A stretch of 30,289 nucleotides of DNA, taken from assembly GCA_045598285.1 (NCBI GenBank), contig JAZLLU010000013.1:1-30289 (forward strand). Direction: 5' to 3'. A model generated the notes under the pieces. The model had not been told where the DNA came from and searched no databases. It saw nothing but the letters and a program-made list of their open reading frames with translations. Source of the stretch: RGIG5612 sp045598285. Its GTDB lineage: Bacteria; Bacillota; Clostridia; Lachnospirales; Lachnospiraceae. Both the position numbers and the translations under genes were made by a program. Position 1 is the stretch's first letter. Each line of letters starts with the position of its first letter. Shown here piece by piece: positions 1 through 7,349 of this stretch.

Positions 1-280
1 ACTTAAAAAATATGTAGTTTCGGGTACCAATGGTGCCTTTTTCGGTAATTTTATCAAAACATTTTATTTTTGATTAATATATGGAGCTGGCGTAGCCAGC
101 GAAGCGGCGACGAAGTCGAGACAATGTCGAGACGCACGGCGGCGCAAAGGAAGATAGTAGCAGCGGCGGTGGGTTTGTGGATTATCGGCGAGGTTGCGAG
201 AAAGTGGAACGGATGCGGACAACTTTTTGTTGTACGCGACCTTTCCACTTCGAGCGCCGATCATCCATAAATCCACTGCC
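1..280 (-). repeat. Repeat copy A, inverted relative to copy B
   Basis: This 280-base block matches the reverse complement of 29981-30239 with only scattered substitutions and small indels; the first 98 bases are almost identical. It has an AT-rich tail (about 1-90) and a GC-richer self-complementary core (about 90-280). The tail holds a hairpin, GGTACC-AAT-GGTGCC (23-37), followed by five Ts, so it looks like an intrinsic terminator reading rightwards into the window. It also holds ATCAAAA/TTTTGAT at about 53-74. Open reading frames inside the copies drift between frames from copy to copy, so I read the element as non-coding. The window starts inside the element, so its true outer edge is not visible. 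From 281 to 342 I see nothing recognisable. Confidence 0.9.
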
Positions 281-342
281 CAAAAGCGCCAGGCAAACCT
301 GCAATTTATAGAAACTATAAATTCTCAAAATCGTTTATAATT

Positions 343-374
343 GCAAAAAACAGCTCCTCGATGAAGGAGCTGTT
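343..374 (-). terminator. Intrinsic terminator after the 11-mer repeat protein gene
   Basis: A perfect 10-bp inverted repeat (AACAGCTCCT/AGGAGCTGTT) lies 22 bases past the stop codon of the minus-strand gene. On the minus strand it is followed by a run of six Ts. It closes the symporter operon. Confidence 0.9.
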
Positions 375-395
375 AAATATTGTTTTTGAAAAAAA

Positions 396-1037
396 TTATT
401 CTTCTGATTTATTTTCAAAGATTGTGTTTGCCTGTGGTGCGATTGATTCTTCAATAACGTTCATAGATTCTTCTGTATCGCTAGAAGGTTCCTTATCCTC
501 TTCGACATTGTTTTGAAGCACTACTGGCTCTTCACAAACTACAGGTTCTTCTTCAAGCTCTGTTTTCATTACTGAAACAACTTCACCCGGTTCTTCCTTC
601 TTTAATCCATTAAACTTTTGAGTTACTGTTTCTCCAAAATCTTTAGCCGTTGTCTTCACATTTTCAGAGAACTCTTTTATCTTATCTTCAGCAGTATCTG
701 CAAATTGATAAATCATAGTTTCTTTGCGTTCATCAAAGTCTATAAATTTTTCTTCCGCTTTCTTTGACAATTCGCCTGCTTTTTTAGAAAAGTCCATAGC
801 CTTATCGCTTATGTTCTCTGCAAATTGGCTTGCCTTTTCATTAAAGTTTACTGAAATCTTTTTTGCTGTTCTTTGAATTTCTTCACCCTTTTGTTCTGCA
901 TAACTAACTATTTTAGCATTAGCTTCTGAAGCTTTAAATTTTTTATAAAGTTCACGTCCTGTAGCATATGCTGTAAGTGGTGAAACAACTAATTCAGCCG
1001 CAATATCCATTAAATCATTTTTTGTTTTTTTATCCAT
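396..1037 (-). CDS. Unknown protein of nine 11-residue amphipathic helical repeats, acidic C-terminus
   Basis: 213 residues with no signal peptide or strong membrane segment. Residues 43-141 can be laid out as nine consecutive 11-residue units with a hydrophobic residue at position 1 and usually at positions 4 or 5 and 8, for example FNEKASQFAEN, ISDKAMDFSKK, IYQFADTAEDK and IKEFSENVKTT. This 11/3 periodicity is known from LEA group 3, apolipoprotein, perilipin and synuclein helices, many of which lie on lipid surfaces. Residues 148-213 are acidic, rich in E, V and P, and probably disordered. The start has an AAGGAGG site. It begins 23 bases after the symporter stop codon, so the two are probably co-transcribed and share the terminator at 343-374. 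The function is unknown; a YtxH-like stress or envelope protein is another possibility. The gene is certain, the role is not. Confidence 0.85.
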   Translation of the reverse strand: MDKKTKNDLMDIAAELVVSPLTAYATGRELYKKFKASEANAKIVSYAEQKGEEIQRTAKKISVNFNEKASQFAENISDKAMDFSKKAGELSKKAEEKFIDFDERKETMIYQFADTAEDKIKEFSENVKTTAKDFGETVTQKFNGLKKEEPGEVVSVMKTELEEEPVVCEEPVVLQNNVEEDKEPSSDTEESMNVIEESIAPQANTIFENKSEE

Positions 1038-1060
1038 GTTAATACCTCCTTATCAAAGAG

Positions 1061-2530
1061 TTATACTTCTTCTGTCTTTAATTTCTCGTCTTTTTTATTT
1101 TTTAATCCATCAAAGAATTCTTTTGTTAATTTATAAACTGTTGGGCTAAGTGCTATTAATGCAATCAAGTTAGGGAATGCCATACAAGCATTAAGTATAT
1201 CAGCTATATTCCAAACATCTGAAAGGCTTAATGTTGATCCAATAATTACAACTACTACAAATAATATTTTATAAATGTCTGTTGCAATTTTGCTTCCTTT
1301 GAAAACAAATTCACAGCATCTTACACCGTAAAGTGACCAGCTAATAATTGTTGAAAGTGCAAACAGTGATAAACAAACAGCAAGTACAACTGAACCAACT
1401 CCACTAGAAAGAGCTGAACCTAATGCATTTGCAACAATTGTTGCTCCTCCGTTAACTCCCCACTCAAATGTTGTTCCACCTGATGCACAATAAGTAACTA
1501 AAACTGTTAGGCAAGTAAGTGTACAAATAACGATTGTATCCATAAATACTTCGAAGATACCATATACACCTTGGCGAATTGGATTAGTTTCTGATGTAGC
1601 AGCATGTGCCATAGGAGCTGAACCAAGTCCGGCTTCATTTGAGAAACATCCACGTCCAACGCCTCGTTTCATTGACATCATAACTGTGATTCCTACTCCA
1701 CCACCAACAATTGCTTTAGGCGTAAAAGCTCCAACGAAAATCATTTTAAATACTTCGCCAACAAAACTAATATTAGAAAATACTACTATTAAAGCAGCAA
1801 TGATATAAACAACAGCCATAAAAGGAACTACTTTTTCTGTAACTGCTCCGATAGCTTTAATACCACCGATAATTACAATAGCAACAATAAGTGCAACTAC
1901 TATACCAATAATTAGTGAACTAAGTTTGAAATCTGATCCAAAGAAGTGCAGCATTTGTGCTCCAGTATTTCCACCTAATGAATCAATAGCATTTGAAATT
2001 GATTCAGCAATTGAACTTACCTGTGTTGCATTACCAATACCGAATGCGGCAAGGCCTCCGAAAATACAAAACAACATAGAAAGCCATGTCCATTTTTTTC
2101 CAAGACCATTTTTAATATAGTACATAGGTCCGCCGACCCAATCACCATCTTTATTTTTTTCACGATATTTAACCGCTAAGACAACTTCACAATATTTTGT
2201 ACACATGCCGAGCAAAGCGCTAATCCACATCCAAAATACTGCGCCTGGTCCACCTAAGATAACCGCACTTGTAACACCTACAATGTTACCTGTTCCTACT
2301 GTCGCTGCAAGTGCTGTTGTTAAAGCCTGGAATGGTGTAATTTCACCTTTTCCAGCTTTTTTCTTTTGGAACATTTTTCCAACGGTATTTTTCATTGAAA
2401 AACCGAATTTTCTAAATTGGACAAATGCTAATCTTACGCTTAAAAATATTCCTGTACCTACTAATAAAATAAGCAAAGGATAACTCCAAGCCCAATCATC
2501 AATTACGCTAATAATTTCGCTTACGCTCAT
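1061..2530 (-). CDS. AGCS family sodium:alanine/glycine symporter
   Basis: 489 residues, normal for the alanine or glycine:cation symporter family (AGCS, AlsT/DagA-like). It should import small neutral amino acids with sodium across the cytoplasmic membrane. The family signature is visible at about residues 94-112 (GPGAVFWMWISALLGM). The segment before it, TALAATVGTGNIVGV, and the segment GCFSNEAGLGSAPMAHA near residue 300 are also typical. About ten or eleven hydrophobic helices can be counted, and the end is a short lysine/glutamate-rich cytoplasmic tail. The start follows AGGAGA at normal distance. A near-consensus promoter lies directly upstream (2574-2602). It leads a two-gene operon with the 11-mer repeat protein. 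Alanine versus glycine preference cannot be read from the sequence. Confidence 0.95.
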   Translation of the reverse strand: MSVSEIISVIDDWAWSYPLLILLVGTGIFLSVRLAFVQFRKFGFSMKNTVGKMFQKKKAGKGEITPFQALTTALAATVGTGNIVGVTSAVILGGPGAVFWMWISALLGMCTKYCEVVLAVKYREKNKDGDWVGGPMYYIKNGLGKKWTWLSMLFCIFGGLAAFGIGNATQVSSIAESISNAIDSLGGNTGAQMLHFFGSDFKLSSLIIGIVVALIVAIVIIGGIKAIGAVTEKVVPFMAVVYIIAALIVVFSNISFVGEVFKMIFVGAFTPKAIVGGGVGITVMMSMKRGVGRGCFSNEAGLGSAPMAHAATSETNPIRQGVYGIFEVFMDTIVICTLTCLTVLVTYCASGGTTFEWGVNGGATIVANALGSALSSGVGSVVLAVCLSLFALSTIISWSLYGVRCCEFVFKGSKIATDIYKILFVVVVIIGSTLSLSDVWNIADILNACMAFPNLIALIALSPTVYKLTKEFFDGLKNKKDEKLKTEEV

Positions 2531-2573
2531 AGTTAGTCTCCTAAATTAATCAATCTAAAAAATACAATGTTTT

Positions 2574-2602
2574 ATTCTATGTAATTTTATAAATAATGTC
2601 AA
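2574..2602 (-). promoter_or_regulatory. Promoter of the AGCS symporter operon
   Basis: On the minus strand, a perfect -35 TTGACA (2597-2602), a 17-base spacer and a -10 TAGAAT (2574-2579) stand about 44 bases before the start codon. I see no terminator between the upstream HD gene and this promoter, so some read-through is possible. Confidence 0.8.
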
Positions 2603-2613
2603 TTTTTAATCTT

Positions 2614-3225
2614 TTATTTATCGTAAATAATATCCATATCAGGGATTATTTTCCCCTTAGCAATATTGTCATCAATAATTTTATTTGCAAGCTTAAAAAG
2701 TTCTTCTGAGCCCGGCTTAATCAATGCAACCCTGTTTCTTGCCTCTGATTCTTTTACTGCATGTGTCTGCCAAGCAAGTCCATCTCCAACATCATTCATA
2801 ATTATTGGATGTAGCACATCAAGTGCAAGTGCAAACTTTGCATCATTAGTTTCTTCCGCTTCATATTCATCCCAAAGGTCTCTTAAATATTTAGCTTGAT
2901 CTTCTGGAAGAATATTAAAAATTCTCTCAGCTGCTTTAACTTCTCTTTCTCTTTTCGTTTTATTAGCTTCGACATCGTATGCGTAGGTATCGCCTGCATC
3001 TATCTCCACTAAGTCATGAATTAAAACCATTTCAATTACACGCGAAAGATTTATATCGTCAAAGTTTGAATGTTCTTTTAAGAACATTGCCATAATTGCT
3101 AAATGCCAACTGTGCTCGGCATCGTTTTCTCTTCGAATATTTTTTCCAATATTCGTTTGTCTAAAAATATTTTTTATTTTATCGACTTCTGCTATGAAAT
3201 TTATTTGTTCTTCTAATCTCGACAT
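2614..3225 (-). CDS. HD domain phosphohydrolase (YfbR-like, probable 5'-deoxynucleotidase)
   Basis: 203 residues, a typical length for the HD_3/YfbR group. The metal-binding residues are all present: H38 (NDAEHSWH), the H70-D71 pair (LIHDLVEIDAGD) and D136 (ALDVLHP). Characterised relatives such as E. coli YfbR remove phosphate from deoxynucleoside 5'-monophosphates in the cytoplasm; that substrate is inferred from family only. Its ATG overlaps the lepB stop codon as TGATG, so translation is probably coupled. It is the last gene of the run that starts at glpK. A perfect 7-bp inverted repeat (TTATTTA/TAAATAA, 2614-2630) covers the stop codon but has no T-run, so it is not a clear terminator. 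Confidence 0.88.
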   Translation of the reverse strand: MSRLEEQINFIAEVDKIKNIFRQTNIGKNIRRENDAEHSWHLAIMAMFLKEHSNFDDINLSRVIEMVLIHDLVEIDAGDTYAYDVEANKTKREREVKAAERIFNILPEDQAKYLRDLWDEYEAEETNDAKFALALDVLHPIIMNDVGDGLAWQTHAVKESEARNRVALIKPGSEELFKLANKIIDDNIAKGKIIPDMDIIYDK

Positions 3226-3800
3226 CAGTCAATACCTTTCAATTTTCCAATATGTGAAATCGGCCAATAACAAACAAAAGCCCTTCCTAAAATACTTTTC
3301 TTCGGAACAAAATGTGTTGTTGTCCAAAATCTTGAATCTAATGAATTATTCCTGTTATCCCCCATAACAAAGTATGAATCTTCTGGAACTTCGTATGGAC
3401 CATAATCCACAACATAAACTTCTTCTTTTAAGTATTTTTCTTCTAAAGGTGTTCCGTTAACATATGTTACGCCGCCTTTTATCTCTACTGTATCGCCAGG
3501 TACCCCAATGACTCTTTTTACGAAAGTCTCTTTAGGATTATCTGGATACTTAAAAACAATAATATCGCCATATTTTGGCTCCTCAAAGAGATACGTAACT
3601 CTTAACCCAAGAATTCTATCGCCTGGCATAATTGTTGTTTCCATTGATGAGGTAGGAACTAGCGAATTAATAATTATACAAAAATTTATAAATAGAGCTA
3701 TTGCAACAGCTAATGCAATAACAATAGTCCACTCTACTACTGGAGAAATCTTTCTTTTTTCTTGCTTTTCTTTAGTTGTTTCTTTGATTTCGTTATTCAT
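3225..3800 (-). CDS. lepB: Signal peptidase I
   Basis: Type I signal peptidase, which cuts signal peptides from exported proteins at the outer face of the membrane. Counting from the chosen start (191 residues), a single membrane helix spans about 22-46. The catalytic serine is S52 (SSMETTIMPGD) and the catalytic lysine is K95 (VKRVIGVPGD). The conserved GDNRNNSLDSRFW box is also present. The frame is open upstream to an ATG at 3872, and a second ATG lies at 3815. I prefer 3800 because GGAAGAAG lies before it, whereas the 3872 ATG abuts a 13-bp inverted repeat and has no ribosome binding site; the evidence for the start is weak. The stop overlaps the HD gene start by one base. The gene lies downstream of the lipid kinase. 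Confidence 0.93.
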   Translation of the reverse strand: MNNEIKETTKEKQEKRKISPVVEWTIVIALAVAIALFINFCIIINSLVPTSSMETTIMPGDRILGLRVTYLFEEPKYGDIIVFKYPDNPKETFVKRVIGVPGDTVEIKGGVTYVNGTPLEEKYLKEEVYVVDYGPYEVPEDSYFVMGDNRNNSLDSRFWTTTHFVPKKSILGRAFVCYWPISHIGKLKGID

Positions 3801-3858
3801 TATTTCTTCTTCCATTAAATTTTTATTACATTTTTTTCTAAAATTTAATACTTTTTTA

Positions 3859-3900
3859 ACATTTATCCACATCAGTTATTCAACATTTGTGGATAAATGT
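3859..3900. promoter_or_regulatory. Inverted pair of perfect DnaA boxes between the lipid kinase and lepB genes
   Basis: A perfect 13-base inverted repeat (ACATTTATCCACA at 3859-3871, TGTGGATAAATGT at 3888-3900) with a 16-base spacer. Each arm contains the consensus DnaA box TTATCCACA. It could be a DnaA-binding site, or simply a stem-loop at the gene junction. On the plus strand it is followed by six Ts like a terminator, but no plus-strand gene lies upstream. On the minus strand there is no T-run after it. Confidence 0.55.
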
Positions 3901-3912
3901 GTTTTTTATGCA

Positions 3913-4833
3913 CTAAGGCTGAATAATAAGATCAATGGCCTGTTTTTCTACTTCTAGCTCAACAACCTTGTGTTTTCTAGCATCTTCCCCATCAATTACC
4001 CATTGAATCTCTTCATTTGAACTAAATTTCACTTTTTTCACTTTTATTTTATGCACTATATCGTTGGAAATATTTTTATCTTTTTTAAACAACATCGTGT
4101 CTACTTGATTTCCAAACCCTAAAATATTATCCGGTTTATTAAGAACAGCTAACTCGTAAAGTCCATCATCTAAAACTACTCCACTACCAGTTATATCCTT
4201 AAATCCACCAACACTTAAAGTATTTGTAACCATTCCAAGATAAAAGTTTCCTTCAAGTTTTCCTTCATTATCCTCTTCATCAACATATTCTATAGTCATA
4301 TCATATGAATCAAGATTTAATAACACTTTTATTCCTTCGCCTAAATAAGCCATATAACCAAATTTTGCTTTTAGGTCATGCGGCGTAAAGCATGAAACGG
4401 CTGAAAGATTTCCAAACGAAGTTACATATGTAATATATTTATCTTTATTAAAAATTCCTATATCAATTGAAAAAGTTTTTCCTGTTGCTGCTACCTTTGC
4501 ACCTTCCAAAAAATTTGTTGGGAAATTATAGCTTTTTCCTGTGTCGTTAGTTGAGCCCGTAGGAATAAATCCAATTGGAACTCTATTTACTTTTGGAATT
4601 GACATCATTCCTGCAACAACTTCGCTTAAAGTGCCGTCCCCTCCAGAGCACACAACTCTATCAAAGTTAGAGGCATTTTCTCTTACCTTGTTCATTGCAT
4701 CTTTTGGGCACTTCGTTTCATATACCGTAACGTTATAGCCTTCGCCCTTAAAAACATCTACGATTTCTTCAACGTGTTCCTTAACTTTTCCTTTTCCAGA
4801 ATATGGATTGTAAACAAAGTATAATTCTTTCAT
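3913..4833 (-). CDS. DagK/YegS-family lipid kinase (probable diacylglycerol kinase)
   Basis: 306 residues, the normal length for the soluble DagK/BmrU/YegS kinase family. These enzymes use ATP to phosphorylate a membrane lipid, usually diacylglycerol to phosphatidic acid, recycling it into phospholipid synthesis. The glycine-rich NPYSGKG (9-15), the catalytic SGGDGT motif (63-68) and PTGSTND (91-97) are all present. The C-terminal beta-sandwich domain follows and ends at IIQP. Its start lies only 3 bases after the stop of the aminopeptidase gene, so the two are translated from one message. Sharing an operon with glpK fits a link to glycerolipid metabolism. The exact lipid cannot be read from the sequence. 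Confidence 0.92.
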   Translation of the reverse strand: MKELYFVYNPYSGKGKVKEHVEEIVDVFKGEGYNVTVYETKCPKDAMNKVRENASNFDRVVCSGGDGTLSEVVAGMMSIPKVNRVPIGFIPTGSTNDTGKSYNFPTNFLEGAKVAATGKTFSIDIGIFNKDKYITYVTSFGNLSAVSCFTPHDLKAKFGYMAYLGEGIKVLLNLDSYDMTIEYVDEEDNEGKLEGNFYLGMVTNTLSVGGFKDITGSGVVLDDGLYELAVLNKPDNILGFGNQVDTMLFKKDKNISNDIVHKIKVKKVKFSSNEEIQWVIDGEDARKHKVVELEVEKQAIDLIIQP

Positions 4834-4836
4834 ATC

Positions 4837-6633
4837 TTAAATTTCTTTTGTATACTCCTCAAGCCATTTATATGTTTCTTCGTCTAAATAATCCTTCATC
4901 GTTTCCCTAACAGATTTATGATAATTATTTAATAAAACTTTATCCTCAACTGTTAAGTAGTCAGTAGAAATTCCGTCTAAGTCGATCGGAATAAATGTAA
5001 GATTTTCAAACTTCAAGAATTTTCCATCAGCAGTGTTTCCACCATTTCCTAACTCTTCGTAAGGAACTACTATCATTTCATTTTCCGTACGAATTCCAAA
5101 CTTGTTTTCTCTATATACGCCTGGCTCGTTAGTAACTACCATACCTTCTTCTAAAACAGCAGTTGGTCCATTAGGTCCAATTTTATATTTAATGTTGTGT
5201 GGTCCTTCATGAACATTAAGAATGTGTCCTACTCCATGTCCTGTACCGCACTTATAATCCATTCCTAATTCCCACATAGGCTCTCTTGCATAAATATCAA
5301 GATTCTCGCCCCTGCAACCCTCAATAAATTTAACATTTAATAATCTGAGCATCGAAACAGCTGTTAGCGTGAAAGCTTTTCTTTCTTCTTCAGTTATATC
5401 GCCTACCACAAAAGTTCTAGTGATATCGGTTGTTCCATCTTTATATTGTCCACCCGAATCAATAAGAAGCATTCCTTCAGGTTTAACAAGTGAGAATTTT
5501 TCAGTTGTTGCGCTATAATGCATCATTGCTGCATTTTCTTTGTAAGCACAAATCGTCTCAAAACTAGGTTCAATAAATTTATCATCTTCTTGTCTTAACT
5601 TAAGAAGATAATCTTGAATACTAAGTTCTGATAAGGGAAGTGATGCTTCTTTTTGCTCTGGGTCGAAGGCTTTTTCTTTAAGCCATCTCATAAGTCTAAT
5701 AATTACAGCACTATCTCTTTTAAGCGCTTCTTTTAAGTTTTTAATTTCGACTTCATTCTTAACACCCTTCATTGCTGTTGAAGGATTTTTTATATTAAGA
5801 ATTCTAAAGTTTTTATCCTTAAAATATCTATAAGTTGAATATCCTATTCTAGATTGATCCATAAGGATGCAATCAGCTTCGATTGCTTCATCTTTATACC
5901 AGTCTGTGGCATAACCTTTTCCATTTGTAAAAAGATGTGCAATACCTCCACCTATTGTTGCAAATGCATAAGCTTCCGGATTGTTTGGAATATCATTAGC
6001 TCTAATGTTAAATATCCATGCAATATCATCAAGAGAGTTAATAAGAAAACTATAAGTTCTAATTCTTCCCTTGTCTAAACCGTTAGCTCTGATTGTTGCT
6101 TGTACAACTTCTCTTACTCTTGCAATTTTACTTTCTGCGCTCTCGCCTGTTGCTTCAAGTGGGAGTTCAAAAATATCTGTAAAAACTTGGCTAGGTCTAT
6201 CTTCCCAAATTTGATCCACTAAATCTTTTTCAAATTTTATTTCCTTAGCTTTAGCGCCAATCTTTAACGCTGTCTTAGCACTAACAACCGCTCCATCGAA
6301 TCCAAGAACTTTGCCTTGCGAAACATCTGCAATAAAATCTTCTGGTTCTGGAACGCCAGCCTCTCCCCATTTCATAAGTTCAATTCCGGTTCCTGCAATT
6401 TCTTTAGCAGCTTGAATATAATATCTTCCATCAACAAAAATCCATGCATTATCATCACTAATAATTACATGTCCCGCTGATCCAGAAAAGCCTGAAATAA
6501 ATTCTATGCACTTAAAATGGGCAGATACATATTCACTATCGTGAGTATCGCTCATTGGAATATAATAAATATCTATTCCTTCTGACTTCATTAATTCACG
6601 CAAGCTATCAATTCTTTTAGAATATTCGTTCAT
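4837..6633 (-). CDS. Xaa-Pro aminopeptidase, long three-domain form (M24B)
   Basis: 598 residues, matching the long form of aminopeptidase P (like human XPNPEP1) rather than the roughly 350-440-residue bacterial PepP/PepQ. It removes the N-terminal residue before proline from cytoplasmic peptides. Two creatinase-like N-terminal domains come first (about 1-130 and 150-290), then the pita-bread catalytic domain (about 295-525) and a short C-terminal domain. The five metal ligands can be assigned as D392, D403, H466, E503 and E517, with spacing close to that of the human enzyme. The start follows AAGGAG. It lies 23 bases after tcdA and 3 bases before the lipid kinase gene. Confidence 0.95.
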   Translation of the reverse strand: MNEYSKRIDSLRELMKSEGIDIYYIPMSDTHDSEYVSAHFKCIEFISGFSGSAGHVIISDDNAWIFVDGRYYIQAAKEIAGTGIELMKWGEAGVPEPEDFIADVSQGKVLGFDGAVVSAKTALKIGAKAKEIKFEKDLVDQIWEDRPSQVFTDIFELPLEATGESAESKIARVREVVQATIRANGLDKGRIRTYSFLINSLDDIAWIFNIRANDIPNNPEAYAFATIGGGIAHLFTNGKGYATDWYKDEAIEADCILMDQSRIGYSTYRYFKDKNFRILNIKNPSTAMKGVKNEVEIKNLKEALKRDSAVIIRLMRWLKEKAFDPEQKEASLPLSELSIQDYLLKLRQEDDKFIEPSFETICAYKENAAMMHYSATTEKFSLVKPEGMLLIDSGGQYKDGTTDITRTFVVGDITEEERKAFTLTAVSMLRLLNVKFIEGCRGENLDIYAREPMWELGMDYKCGTGHGVGHILNVHEGPHNIKYKIGPNGPTAVLEEGMVVTNEPGVYRENKFGIRTENEMIVVPYEELGNGGNTADGKFLKFENLTFIPIDLDGISTDYLTVEDKVLLNNYHKSVRETMKDYLDEETYKWLEEYTKEI

Positions 6634-6656
6634 GTTACGTCTCCTTTTTTGATAAA

Positions 6657-7346
6657 TTATTTTATCAAATCTTTTATAACTTCGTTGGAAAGAAGAAGTC
6701 CTGCGCTTCCAACAACAGTTACTAAACTTCCTATTGTTTTTTCTTCTATATCATTTTCAACTTTACTTTGTTCAATAGAAAAGACAACTTTAACATTTTC
6801 AATGTTTCTCTTTTTTAATTCATGTCTCATTACTTTTGCTAATGGGCAAATACTTGTTTGCGAAATATCTGCAACTCTAAAACCAGTTGGGTCTAATTTA
6901 TTTCCCGCGCCCATGCAACTAATTATTTTTACATTAGCCTTTTTTGCATTTTCTATTAAAGAAATTTTTGCGCTAACCGTATCTATTGCATCAACGATAT
7001 AATCATACTTTGATAAATCAAACTCGTTTGCATTTTCTGGCAAATAAAAGACATTAAAAGTATTTATATCTAACTTTGAATTAATAGCTAAAGCTCTTTT
7101 TTTTGCAACCTCAACCTTAACTTCACCAATATTATCTTCATTCGCAATTATCTGTCTATTAAGGTTGGTTATATCTACAATGTCTTTATCATATATATCT
7201 ATATGTCCTACGCCACTTCTTACCAGAGCTTCTAAAGCAAAACCGCCAACTCCTCCAACACCGAAAAGCGCAACATGTGAATTATTTAATTTTTCAACAG
7301 CTTCCTTGCCAAAAAGCTTAGCTGTTCTATTAAAAATTTCATTCAT
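6657..7346 (-). CDS. tcdA: tRNA threonylcarbamoyladenosine dehydratase (TcdA/YgdL, ThiF fold)
   Basis: 229 residues of the E1-like ThiF/MoeB superfamily. TcdA uses ATP to convert t6A to its cyclic form at tRNA position 37. The nucleotide-binding loop GVGGVGG is at 29-35, followed by the acidic residue of DKDIVDITNLNRQ. ICPLAKVMRHELKK near residue 170 matches the stretch that sets TcdA apart from ThiF and MoeB. It is shorter than E. coli TcdA, mostly at the C-terminus, which is common in Firmicutes. It starts 3 bases after the glpK stop codon. A generic ThiF-family protein is the alternative. Confidence 0.88.
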   Translation of the reverse strand: MNEIFNRTAKLFGKEAVEKLNNSHVALFGVGGVGGFALEALVRSGVGHIDIYDKDIVDITNLNRQIIANEDNIGEVKVEVAKKRALAINSKLDINTFNVFYLPENANEFDLSKYDYIVDAIDTVSAKISLIENAKKANVKIISCMGAGNKLDPTGFRVADISQTSICPLAKVMRHELKKRNIENVKVVFSIEQSKVENDIEEKTIGSLVTVVGSAGLLLSNEVIKDLIK

Positions 7347-7349
7347 AAA

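Noticed and set aside
54..276. Open frames of 60-70 codons inside repeat copy A, and a similar one in copy B (29985-30167)
   Set aside because: Fragments look alike between copies but change frame through small indels, have no ribosome binding site, and lie in self-complementary DNA. They are best explained as spurious frames in a non-coding repeat.
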